Assembly: GCA_029881655.1 (NCBI GenBank)
Contig: JAOUME010000013.1
Span: 1 to 36,258 of the forward strand
Origin: Deltaproteobacteria bacterium
Lineage (GTDB): Bacteria; SAR324; XYD2-FULL-50-16
DNA: 36,258 nucleotides
Reading direction: 5' to 3'
Shown: positions 8,420 to 16,015 of the stretch, in pieces
Layout of the letters: each line of letters starts with the position of its first letter
Numbering within the stretch: the stretch's first letter is position 1
The notes under the pieces: generated by a model
What the model was told of the DNA's origin: nothing
The model's input: only the letters and a program-made list of their open reading frames with translations
Databases searched by the model: none
Program-made: the position numbers and the translations under genes

Positions 8420-10231
8420 ATGAAAAACTCTTTTAAAATATGCACTTGGGTAATTATCTTACTGATCCCTTTTTTAATGGGATGCAAAAAGAAATCAAGT
8501 GTAATCACTAATTATGCAGAGGGCATAACGATCCATGAACCTGACAGCAATGGCTTGATCAATACAGCAAACAGCAGTTCGGTGCAGGTGCCGTTATCCG
8601 GCCAGGGCTCAATCACCCATCTCTCTTATAGTAGCGCGGGGGGGGAATTTGCCTACACACATCATGTTGGAGATGTACCCTTGGATATCTACATGATCTT
8701 CACCAATAAAAGCGGTACGAGCAACAATAACAGTACCCAGGTTAGTTATAAGGATAGCCAATCCACGAGTAATTTTCCTGATAATACCTTTTCAAGCCGA
8801 TCAAATGAAGTTTTTTCACAAGATATTTCCGGTTATGCTATTGAAAATGGTATTGGTTTAAGGGGGAAACCTCAGGCGACTCGCTTTAACGCATCTCCGT
8901 TGCCTTTTGTCGAGAATAGGAACTATCAGGCATTAAACAATCAACTGGTAGAACCTCGGAAAAACATTATTGGGGACGTTGATTCTTTCATCGATGTCGA
9001 TGGACAAGGCGCGACTGTTTTTATTCCATCGACTTTGAGGCAGGTTATCACTGACGGGACCATCACATTGAACCTTTGGGTTGAAAATGCGTCTTGGGGA
9101 AGTTGCAGCAAAGCGTACTGTATTAACCAAACCATTGTTGATTCCGTTGGAAGTAATTTTTTGAAAACAGGTAGTAACAACGATATTTATGATTGGGTGA
9201 GCAATATTTACGGCGCTCCTTGGGGAGCTCAAAATTATGGGAATTTGCTGGACCCGAGTGCCGCCAATCAAATCGATATCCTTTTTTTCGATATTGAAAA
9301 TGATAACTCCACCATCGGCGGAATTTTGGGTTTCTTTTGGGCGAAAGACAATTATAAGAAAACGTCTTACAGCATTTCAAATGAGCGGCTGATGCTCTAT
9401 ATCGATTCTGTCCTGGTCGCCACTCCCGATCAAACCTGGGACATTACCGATTACTGGCCTGCTGAAATGGTGGCAACCATGGCTCATGAGTTCCAGCATA
9501 TGATTCAGTTTTATCAAAAGTCGATTCTGAGAAACCTGAGCGGCAATGAAGGGGAGGTATGGCTCAATGAGATGGCATCCATGGTTACTGAGGATCTTGT
9601 GGCGGAGAAACTTGGCAATATCGGACCTCGCGGTGTCGCGGCGACTGACGGTACAGCTGGAGCGGCCAATAATCACGAGGGAAGATTGCCCCTTTTTAAC
9701 CTTTATCTCAACAAAGGCGTCACGCAGTGGAGTCTTACCAGTTCACCACTGCCGAATTATTCCGTCAGCTATGCCTTTGGCGCTTATTTGGTGAGAAATT
9801 TCGGTGGTCCGGTACTTTTCAGGAAGATCGTTCAAAGTGGCCGCACCAATTATCTGGCAGTCGAAGAGGCCGTACAGGCACTTGGGTACGATGAAACGTT
9901 TGAATCGCTATTAAAGAAATGGGCTGTGGCTTCCCTGATTTCGGATAGCACAACCGCGCCTTCAAGCTATCGGTATAATATCGGTGGCTTTTTCAATTAC
10001 GCGTTGGACGGTGTAAATTATAATCTAGGGTCGATCAATCTTTATAATTATACGGATGGCAGCATAATTGGACCGCAGTTTTATTTGCCGGGCGACCTTA
10101 TAAACCTGACGAGTAGCGACGGTTATTCCAATACTTTCGTCGAGGTCATCAATCAGAAAACCGGTACATTTACGTCGAATATAATGATGGGAAATACGGT
10201 GAAGTTGACGGTGGTTACCAAGGCTCCATAG
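8420..10231 (+). CDS. Lipoprotein zinc metallopeptidase, M30 (hyicolysin)-like
   Basis: A 603-residue exported protein. The first 22 residues form a lipoprotein signal (KICTWVIILLIPFLMGC, lipobox LMGC), so the mature protein is probably lipid-anchored. A low-complexity Ser/Asn/Thr-rich region (about 23-140) precedes the peptidase. The zinc motif is H356-E-F-Q-H360 in ATMAHEFQHMIQF. Glu384 in WLNEMASMVTEDL, 24 residues after the second histidine, is the probable third ligand, as in gluzincins. The SYAFGAYLVRNFGGP segment and the downstream helical region resemble M30 or related families. Family assignment is from memory of the HEFQHMI context and is moderate. The substrate is unknown. A small secreted or anchored protein gene follows after 13 bp. 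Confidence 0.72.
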   Translation: MKNSFKICTWVIILLIPFLMGCKKKSSVITNYAEGITIHEPDSNGLINTANSSSVQVPLSGQGSITHLSYSSAGGEFAYTHHVGDVPLDIYMIFTNKSGTSNNNSTQVSYKDSQSTSNFPDNTFSSRSNEVFSQDISGYAIENGIGLRGKPQATRFNASPLPFVENRNYQALNNQLVEPRKNIIGDVDSFIDVDGQGATVFIPSTLRQVITDGTITLNLWVENASWGSCSKAYCINQTIVDSVGSNFLKTGSNNDIYDWVSNIYGAPWGAQNYGNLLDPSAANQIDILFFDIENDNSTIGGILGFFWAKDNYKKTSYSISNERLMLYIDSVLVATPDQTWDITDYWPAEMVATMAHEFQHMIQFYQKSILRNLSGNEGEVWLNEMASMVTEDLVAEKLGNIGPRGVAATDGTAGAANNHEGRLPLFNLYLNKGVTQWSLTSSPLPNYSVSYAFGAYLVRNFGGPVLFRKIVQSGRTNYLAVEEAVQALGYDETFESLLKKWAVASLISDSTTAPSSYRYNIGGFFNYALDGVNYNLGSINLYNYTDGSIIGPQFYLPGDLINLTSSDGYSNTFVEVINQKTGTFTSNIMMGNTVKLTVVTKAP

Positions 10232-10244
10232 TCTATTCAGAAAG

Positions 10245-10559
10245 ATGAAACAAAAAGCTAATTTAAACAAAAGATTTATTTTAACTCCTTTGATTTTCAT
10301 CGTCGCTTTATTTATCATGGGTCAGTCAAGCGGTCTTTTGATTATTGAGGGAACTCTGGTGACTAGGGGCAATACGCCAAAGCATTATTTGACTCTTACC
10401 GATAAAGATAATCAGACTTACCGTTTAAATGCGGCTGATAGCTCAGCCGATCTTTACCAGTACCTAGGACAGGAAGTCCGCCTCTCAGGCAAAGTCGTCT
10501 CGAAGGCTTTGGGACCGGGCTTTCCAGCTCTTTTTGAGGTTCATGAAGTCATCCGGTAG
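10245..10559 (+). CDS. Small exported or membrane-anchored OB-fold-like protein
   Basis: A 104-residue protein with one hydrophobic N-terminal segment (RFILTPLIFIVALFIMG), either an uncleaved anchor or a signal peptide, and a short soluble remainder of about 75 residues. The remainder reads IIEGTLVTRGNTPKHYLTLTDKDNQTYRLNAADSS...YLGQEVRLSGKVVSKALGPGFPALFEVHEV. The pattern of alternating strands with 'GxEVRLSGKV' resembles small periplasmic OB-fold proteins, but I recognise no named family. It starts 13 bp after the metallopeptidase stop and is probably co-transcribed with it, which suggests an envelope role. There is no cysteine for lipidation. Confidence 0.7.
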   Translation: MKQKANLNKRFILTPLIFIVALFIMGQSSGLLIIEGTLVTRGNTPKHYLTLTDKDNQTYRLNAADSSADLYQYLGQEVRLSGKVVSKALGPGFPALFEVHEVIR

Positions 10560-10649
10560 TCTGTAATATCCCTAAGAAATATTTTAATTTGTTTTTTTAA
10601 GAGCAATAACTTCGTTAAAAAACCTACTTAAACCACACTAAGTGTTTTA

Positions 10650-10674
10650 TATAATATAGCGGTTTAAATAAACC
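10650..10674 (+). promoter_or_regulatory. Candidate asnS promoter -10 with adjacent inverted repeat
   Basis: A perfect TATAAT (10650-10655) lies about 45 bp before the asnS start. It is followed by the inverted repeat GGTTTA-AA-TAAACC (10661-10674) near the expected transcription start. The matching -35 (around 10627, CTTAAA) is poor. The placement suits an operator at the start site, but this is a weak prediction in an AT-rich spacer. Confidence 0.35.
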
Positions 10675-10698
10675 AGGTCATTTTCGATATAAATAATT

Positions 10699-12030
10699 AT
10701 GCAAATGGACGGACAGGAAAACAAGATTAAGTGGAACGAGAGAATCAAAATCAAGGATCTTAAGGATAAAACTGGCCAAATCCATAGCCTGACCGGCTGG
10801 GTTTTTTTCACCAGAAAATCAGGAAACATCCGTTTTATAGGCTTAAGAGACGGAAGCGGTAAGATACAAGGGGTTCTCGTTAAGGAGGAAGTCGATCAGG
10901 CAACCTATGATCTTTTTACGCGACTTAAACAGGAAACCTGTATCCAAATGAGTGGTATCGTTCAGGAATCGAAGAGAAACCGCTTTGGAGTGGAAATTTT
11001 GGTCAAAGAAATCGAAATCATTTCGATTTCTGAGAATTTTCCCATCACTCCCAAGGAACATGGAACAGACTTTCTGCTTTCAAACCGACATCTGTGGTTG
11101 CGCTCCAGCCGTCAGTTGGCTTTATTTAATATACGCAATAAGGTAATTCAGGGTATGAGGGATTTTTTCGCTCAACATGATTTCGTTCAAATGGATTCGC
11201 CTATATTGACTCAGAACGTGGGTGAGGACCCCAAAGGATTATTTAATTTGAGTTATTTCGATTTGGGGGAGGCCTATTTGGCTCAGACGGGTCAGCTTTA
11301 CCTGGAAGCCTCTATTTTTGCACATGGCAATGTCTTTTGTTTTGGACCCACTTTTCGGGCAGAAAAATCGAAAACAAGAAGACATCTGACAGAGTTTTGG
11401 ATGCTGGAGGCGGAAATGGCCTTTATGGATAACGTGGATAATATGGATGTACAGGAAGATTTGATCCGTTTTGTAATCACCAAAGTTCTTGATGAATGTT
11501 CCTGGCATTTAAAAGAGCTTGAAAGGGACGTGGAAGCGCTTAAGGGCTGTATGGAGCCCTTTATCCGTTTAAGTTATGACGAAGCGGTCGTTATTTTACA
11601 AAATAAGGGTGCCAAGATAAACTGGGGCGATGATCTGGGCGCAACAGACGAGACGCTCTTAACCGGAGATTCTTTGGTGCCGGTATTTGTTTACGACTAC
11701 CCAAAAAAGGCGAAAGCTTTTTACATGAAGGAAAACCCGCTAAATCCAAAGACTGTAAAATGCGCCGATCTTTTAGCACCAGAAGGTTACGGCGAGATTA
11801 TCGGAGGCAGTCAGAGAGAAGACTCAGAGGAAAAACTGGTTAGCCGGATTTTAGAGGTTGGTCTGCCGATTGAGCCCTACCAATGGTATGTCGATCTAAG
11901 GCGTTACGGCAGTGTGAAGCATTCTGGTTTTGGTATCGGGTTGGAAAGGCTGGTCGGTTGGATTTGCGGGATTCATCACATCCGGGAAACGATTCCTTTT
12001 CCACGCATGATGGAAAGAGTTTACCCATAG
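10699..12030 (+). CDS. asnS: Asparagine--tRNA ligase
   Basis: A 443-residue class IIb aminoacyl-tRNA synthetase. The N-terminal OB-fold anticodon-binding domain (residues about 20-120: LTGWVFFTRKSGNIRFIGLRDGSGKIQGVL) precedes the catalytic core. The class II motif 1 region is at SPILTQNVGEDPKGLFNL. Motif 2 is in FGPTFRAEKSKTRRHLTEFWMLEAEMAF and motif 3 in GFGIGLERLVGWICGIHHIRETIPFPR. The HLTEFWMLEAEMA context and the IPFPRM ending are those of AsnRS rather than AspRS. Direct charging of tRNA-Asn is therefore available in this organism. It is followed after 17 bp by a phosphoesterase gene. Confidence 0.94.
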   Translation: MQMDGQENKIKWNERIKIKDLKDKTGQIHSLTGWVFFTRKSGNIRFIGLRDGSGKIQGVLVKEEVDQATYDLFTRLKQETCIQMSGIVQESKRNRFGVEILVKEIEIISISENFPITPKEHGTDFLLSNRHLWLRSSRQLALFNIRNKVIQGMRDFFAQHDFVQMDSPILTQNVGEDPKGLFNLSYFDLGEAYLAQTGQLYLEASIFAHGNVFCFGPTFRAEKSKTRRHLTEFWMLEAEMAFMDNVDNMDVQEDLIRFVITKVLDECSWHLKELERDVEALKGCMEPFIRLSYDEAVVILQNKGAKINWGDDLGATDETLLTGDSLVPVFVYDYPKKAKAFYMKENPLNPKTVKCADLLAPEGYGEIIGGSQREDSEEKLVSRILEVGLPIEPYQWYVDLRRYGSVKHSGFGIGLERLVGWICGIHHIRETIPFPRMMERVYP

Positions 12031-12047
12031 TCTAATCACACCTGAAA

Positions 12048-12755
12048 ATGAGAGTCTGGGCAATTTCAGATACGCATTTTTCTAATGATCAATCAAAACC
12101 CATGGATTGTTTTGGGGAAATCTGGGTTGATCACACTTCCAAGATCAATGGAAACTGGAAAAAATACGTCAGTCATGACGATATTGTTATGATCGGTGGA
12201 GATATTTCCTGGGGGAATCAACTGGAAACCGTTTTGCCGGATTTGGTGACGCTTTCTGAATTGCCTGGAATAAAGAAGATCATGGTCAAGGGAAATCATG
12301 ATTATTGGTGGAGAAAGGCTGAAAAAATCAAGAACAAAATACCCGCGAACCTGGTCATGCTGGAGGGGAACGCCGTAAAGCATCATGAAATGGCCTTTTG
12401 CGGCACAAGGGGTTGGTTGGCTCCCAATGATCCTTATTTTACCGCGATTGATCAAAAGACATACAACAAGGAGCTGAAACTTCTGGATCAGGCACTTCAA
12501 GAAGCGGTAAAACTTAAACCTAAAGAGGGTATTCATCTTCTGATGCATTTTGCTCCGTTTACCTCAAGGGGTGAAACAACGTCTTTTTTTGATCTGATAC
12601 GAAGTTATCCCGTATCAACCTTGAGTTTCGGTCATTTTCACAAAAAAGAGGAATGGGAAACCACCCCGACTGGAAAAATCGATCATATCGATTGTTTTTT
12701 GACTTCGACGGATTATCTGGGTCATAAACCCCAGATGATTTGGAAAACGGATTAG
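12048..12755 (+). CDS. Calcineurin-like metallophosphoesterase (COG1768-type)
   Basis: A 235-residue cytoplasmic protein with the full binuclear metal set of calcineurin-like phosphoesterases: SDTH (DxH), GGDISWG (GD), KGNHDYWW (GNHD), LLMHFAPF and FGHFHKKE (GHxH). The spacing and phrases KPMDCFGEIWVDHTSKI and GTRGWLAPNDP match what I remember of the COG1768 predicted phosphohydrolases. Their substrate is not established. It follows asnS by 17 bp and runs convergently toward the activase gene, with only 18 bp between the stops. Confidence 0.85.
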   Translation: MRVWAISDTHFSNDQSKPMDCFGEIWVDHTSKINGNWKKYVSHDDIVMIGGDISWGNQLETVLPDLVTLSELPGIKKIMVKGNHDYWWRKAEKIKNKIPANLVMLEGNAVKHHEMAFCGTRGWLAPNDPYFTAIDQKTYNKELKLLDQALQEAVKLKPKEGIHLLMHFAPFTSRGETTSFFDLIRSYPVSTLSFGHFHKKEEWETTPTGKIDHIDCFLTSTDYLGHKPQMIWKTD

Positions 12756-12773
12756 AAAGATTGAGAGTCAAGC

Positions 12774-13580
12774 TCAAGTCAAACTTAAGGCGGCTCCAAA
12801 GGCTCCAGAGAACTGGGCATCCTTTGCCAAAAAAAGTTCGTGTTCAGACAAATTGTCATTGAAGTAATTCAGCAGGATGGGATGGTGTTGCATCACCCCG
12901 CCGGAAAAAATAACCTTGCCGGACTCGATTGAGGTGATTTCAAGGACCCTTTTGGTAATTGAGGTATAAAGGGCATGGGCCAGATTCTCGATTTTTTCGC
13001 CGCTAACCAGGATCTTGATCATTTCTTGTACCGCAAAGACGGTGCAGTAACTACCGAGATTGAGTTTTTTATCGTGCTTTGTTGCAAGAGAAGGTAAATC
13101 TTTCAGTCTGATATCCAGCCTGTGACAAATCTCATCCAAAAAAGCGCCGGTTCCGGCCGCGCATTTCCGGTTGATGACAAAATCCAAGATCTGATGATCC
13201 TTTATTTTTATGATTTTGGAATCCTGCCCTCCAATATCGATGAGGCTGAAATCAGATTCATTTTTATAAAGAAACTGGATTCCCAGGAAGTGGGCCTTAA
13301 TTTCTGTGAGCTTGTTGTGAGTGAAGGGGATATGATTTCTGCCATAGCCGGTCGACGCGATAAAGTGATTTATTTTGATTTGTTCATCGGTATCAGAGGC
13401 TGGTTCTGAAAAAGGAGATTCTGGAAAATCAGAACTATTAAGAAGATTTCTGACCTGTTTGATTAAAGGAAAAAGGGTTTTTCCTTTGGATTTGTTGATG
13501 ATTTCACCCTTTGATGTGATTAAAACGACTTTGATCGCGCTACTGCCAAGATCGATTCCCCAATAATAATCATCAGACAT
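12774..13580 (-). CDS. 2-hydroxyacyl-CoA dehydratase activator-type ASKHA ATPase (HgdC/BadF/BcrA family)
   Basis: A 268-residue ASKHA-fold ATPase. The phosphate-1 motif is YYWGIDLGSSAIKVVLI, the phosphate-2 motif is LIDIGGQDSKIIKI, and the adenosine motif is VIFSGGVMQHHP. The two cysteines that hold the intersubunit [4Fe-4S] cluster of archerases are present in NRKCAAGTGAFLDEI and GSYCTVFA. Such proteins use ATP hydrolysis to drive a low-potential electron into a partner dehydratase, reductase or double-cubane protein. The gene lies 26 bp downstream of, and on the same strand as, an HgdB-like partner, so the two form an operon. The donor ferredoxin is not in the window. It is extremely oxygen-sensitive in characterised members. 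Confidence 0.9.
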   Translation of the reverse strand: MSDDYYWGIDLGSSAIKVVLITSKGEIINKSKGKTLFPLIKQVRNLLNSSDFPESPFSEPASDTDEQIKINHFIASTGYGRNHIPFTHNKLTEIKAHFLGIQFLYKNESDFSLIDIGGQDSKIIKIKDHQILDFVINRKCAAGTGAFLDEICHRLDIRLKDLPSLATKHDKKLNLGSYCTVFAVQEMIKILVSGEKIENLAHALYTSITKRVLEITSIESGKVIFSGGVMQHHPILLNYFNDNLSEHELFLAKDAQFSGAFGAALSLT

Positions 13581-13606
13581 GGAAGTTTTATAAAAGGAAT
13601 ATAAGA

Positions 13607-14791
13607 TTATTCAAGGATTTCCAAAAACGCCTCGATTCGGTTTGCGGATTGTTCATCGGAAAAACACCTTAAATCGTTTAAGTCCCCATCAATGACCACC
13701 GACTTGATGCCTTTTGAGCGGAGTCGGTTGGGCAGGTTGTAATGAATATTGGTGTTGTTGGGACAGGTCTTGGCATTGTGAAAAACAACACCGTCAATAT
13801 TAAATTCCTCAATGATATTTAAGATGTACTCTTCCTTGTAGTGATCATTCCGGTTGATAAAAATTTTCAAGTAGGCAAGAGCCATGCTTTCTAAGGGTTT
13901 TTCTGGATTAAAATCCGAGAATATCCAGCTGTTGCAGTAGGTCGAGGCGACTATGGATGCGTGATGATTATCAAATAACCCCGAAAGACTTCTTAATCGT
14001 CCCCAAACCGGCATTCCATCCCAGTAAAGCCTAAATCGTTCTTGGTTGTCCGAACCTTGTCGAGCGATTTGGGCGGTGATTTCGCTGTAAAGTTTCTGAT
14101 AAAAATCTTTCGCGATTTCAGTCCCTCGCAAAACAACGATTGGGCCCATACTGATAGTTGCGTCAAAAAAATCAAAAGGGCTAGGGCTGTTTCTGCATAA
14201 GCCAAGGACATCTGCCCAAAGGTCGGTGGCTTCCTTTGAAAGCTTAACGGCCTGAGCCAATCGATCGGGCTTGATTTTTGAGTGGGTGATTTCTTCTAAA
14301 AACAAGATCAGTTCTTTATATTGATCCGTTACGTCGCGAATATGAGATTGCTGGATTTCCGGCAGGTTGGTCGGCGGATGAATACCGAAAATGGGAGCTT
14401 GGTACTGCCGGGAAAAAAACTCGAACCAGTGCATCACGTCTTTGCACTGGTTGGTGCAGTAAACTAGAACATCCGGCTTGGGAACGCTTTTGATCCCGTA
14501 GGCTCTCTCCAAAGGGGTGAACCCCTGAAGATAAGCACCGATATCGCTTCTGAGGTAGCTACAGATATCTTGCGAATAACCACGGCTGTCAGCCAGCGGT
14601 ATCGTTTTTTCAGTCGTTCTGGTGGCTCCCAGAAGCGCTCCATGGTTTTCTGGGAAATAGACCTCGAAATCCATCGCCCTTAAGATTTCAGCCGGACCGA
14701 CCGACGTGCACCAGGCGACTTTCCGATCAGGATTTCTTGAGGCTTCATCCAGACTGAGAAAGTGATTTTTCATCACTTCTTTCATATCCAT
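13607..14791 (-). CDS. HgdB/BcrB-family iron-sulfur protein, possibly a double-cubane cluster protein
   Basis: A 394-residue protein of the 2-hydroxyacyl-CoA dehydratase D-component family. Family landmarks are KVAWCTSVGPAEILRAMDFEVYFPENHGA, GYSQDICSYLRSDIGAYL, DVLVYCTNQCKDVMHWFE and the C-terminal DGVVFHNAKTCPNNT...VVIDGDLNDLRCFSDEQSANRIEAFLEIL. Cysteines at about 28, 77, 112, 116, 286, 343 and 376 could hold iron-sulfur clusters. True dehydratases need two different subunits of this fold; only one is present beside the activase. That matches the homodimeric double-cubane cluster protein plus ATPase arrangement known in anaerobes. No CoA-transferase or dehydrogenase gene is nearby. The substrate is unknown; a (homodimeric) dehydratase or benzoyl-CoA-reductase-like role cannot be excluded. 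Confidence 0.82.
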   Translation of the reverse strand: MDMKEVMKNHFLSLDEASRNPDRKVAWCTSVGPAEILRAMDFEVYFPENHGALLGATRTTEKTIPLADSRGYSQDICSYLRSDIGAYLQGFTPLERAYGIKSVPKPDVLVYCTNQCKDVMHWFEFFSRQYQAPIFGIHPPTNLPEIQQSHIRDVTDQYKELILFLEEITHSKIKPDRLAQAVKLSKEATDLWADVLGLCRNSPSPFDFFDATISMGPIVVLRGTEIAKDFYQKLYSEITAQIARQGSDNQERFRLYWDGMPVWGRLRSLSGLFDNHHASIVASTYCNSWIFSDFNPEKPLESMALAYLKIFINRNDHYKEEYILNIIEEFNIDGVVFHNAKTCPNNTNIHYNLPNRLRSKGIKSVVIDGDLNDLRCFSDEQSANRIEAFLEILE

Positions 14792-14964
14792 CGCGACCTT
14801 GTTGTGAAGATGATGTGTTCTCTAAATGCGTCTAAAGTATATAATGTCCAAAGCGGTTTTGAAAGGAGTAATTGGTTTATTCTCGATAGAAGGAGGGGTG
14901 AAGGTATGGGTGTTTGAAATTTGTGAGTAGGCGCGAGTGGATCGAAACGCAGATTGAATCCTCA

Positions 14965-15009
14965 CGCACAGGCGAAGTGGAGCAGAAAAGGGGGAACTTC
15001 ACCTATGCG
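14965..15009 (-). terminator. Stem-loop downstream of the multiheme cytochrome operon
   Basis: Arms CGCACAGGCGAAGT (14965-14978) and ACTTCACCTATGCG (14996-15009) form a 14-bp stem. The two C-A mismatches seen on the plus strand become G-U wobbles in minus-strand RNA, so the structure favours the strand of the cytochrome operon, which ends at 15030. There is no clear T-tract after it, so it may be a transcript-end stabiliser rather than a classic intrinsic terminator. The rest of 14792-15029 shows no gene. Confidence 0.5.
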
Positions 15010-15029
15010 CTTGGAAGTGAAAATAGGGG

Positions 15030-15959
15030 TTAATCATCAAAATTAGGTCCAACCCGGTGGCAACCATAGCCGTAACAGGATTGAGCGGTTTCTGAGCCAT
15101 TTAGATCCAGTCCGTGACATTCCTGACAAGTACAAGGATTCAGATCGCTACAGCCTGTCAATTCCAAACGGTTCATTTCGAGGCCTCCAGGATGTAAAAT
15201 TCCATGCTCTTCATAGGCATGGCTCTCAGGCAGGTTCCAGGTTTCCAAATGGCACTGGTAGCAAGACTGGGCAAAAGCCGAACCTTTCAGGTCCGTACCG
15301 TGACAATCGATACAAGTGTCGTTGGTCGGGTCGTCGTAACCCACCGCGTGCCAGGCTTTGCCGATATCGGTGTCATGGGAGGGGTCCGACAGATCGAATT
15401 TCTCGAAATGACATGCGAAACAAGTCCTTCCTGTGGTTCCGCCGGTCAGATCGTCGCCATGACATTCCGTGCATTGATTGACGAAGGGCTCCTCGTAACC
15501 GAAAGCGTGCTTGGTTTCGCCGACAAAGGTATCATGAGAGGTGTCGTCATAATCCCATTTGTTGAGATGACAATCATAACAGGCGATATCCCCCGTCGTA
15601 TCCTTTAAGTTCGCGCCGTGACAATCGGTGCAATTATTTCCCTTGGGATCCTCGTAACCCTCAACATGAAAGGATCCACCGAGGTCGATGTTGTGGGGGG
15701 TCTGGTAGTAGTCCCACATGTTGGCGTGACATAAATAACAGGAGACTTCACCGTTTTCTCCACCTTTGAGATCATCACCGTGACACTCAGCGCAGTTGTT
15801 GAGAGGGTCATCGTAACCCACCCCATGATTTTGAACCAGAACAGTCCGGTGAAAATCATCACCACGCAGGATTTCCTTTTCATCGCAGGAAATCAGCGAA
15901 ATCAACGAAATCATCAGGATCACACCTATTTGTAAGAAGAAGCGGTCTTTAAGTTTCAT
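15030..15959 (-). CDS. Multiheme cytochrome c lipoprotein, 10 predicted hemes (third of three paralogues)
   Basis: A 309-residue exported lipoprotein. I use the ATG at 15959 rather than 15998 because it places the signal MKLKDRFFLQIGVILMISLISLISC at the N-terminus (lipobox LISC). It contains nine CxxCH sites (CAECH, CYLCH, CTDCH, CYDCH, CTECH, CFACH, CIDCH, CYQCH, CQECH) and one C-x4-C-H (CYGYGCH). They pair into five diheme modules of roughly 45-50 residues. Each module has a CxxCHGxDLxG site followed by a (S/A/T)C(Y/F)xCHxxxW site. Conserved extra histidines (SHD, HAxGY) could supply distal bis-His ligands. The protein ends VGPNFDD. It is the last gene of the operon, 56 bp after its larger paralogue. 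It probably conducts electrons at the cell envelope; no exact family is recognised. Confidence 0.88.
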   Translation of the reverse strand: MKLKDRFFLQIGVILMISLISLISCDEKEILRGDDFHRTVLVQNHGVGYDDPLNNCAECHGDDLKGGENGEVSCYLCHANMWDYYQTPHNIDLGGSFHVEGYEDPKGNNCTDCHGANLKDTTGDIACYDCHLNKWDYDDTSHDTFVGETKHAFGYEEPFVNQCTECHGDDLTGGTTGRTCFACHFEKFDLSDPSHDTDIGKAWHAVGYDDPTNDTCIDCHGTDLKGSAFAQSCYQCHLETWNLPESHAYEEHGILHPGGLEMNRLELTGCSDLNPCTCQECHGLDLNGSETAQSCYGYGCHRVGPNFDD

Positions 15960-16015
15960 TGCCTTTTGTTTAAATGAGTTTGCCTTCCCTGGGTTCATTA
16001 TCCAAAATTTAATGG

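Noticed and set aside
12093-12548. 151-aa minus-strand ORF
   Set aside because: Shadow of the metallophosphoesterase, which has all metal-binding motifs on the plus strand.
15204-15608. 134-aa plus-strand ORF
   Set aside because: Lies antisense inside the 10-heme cytochrome; the heme-motif frame on the minus strand is unmistakable.
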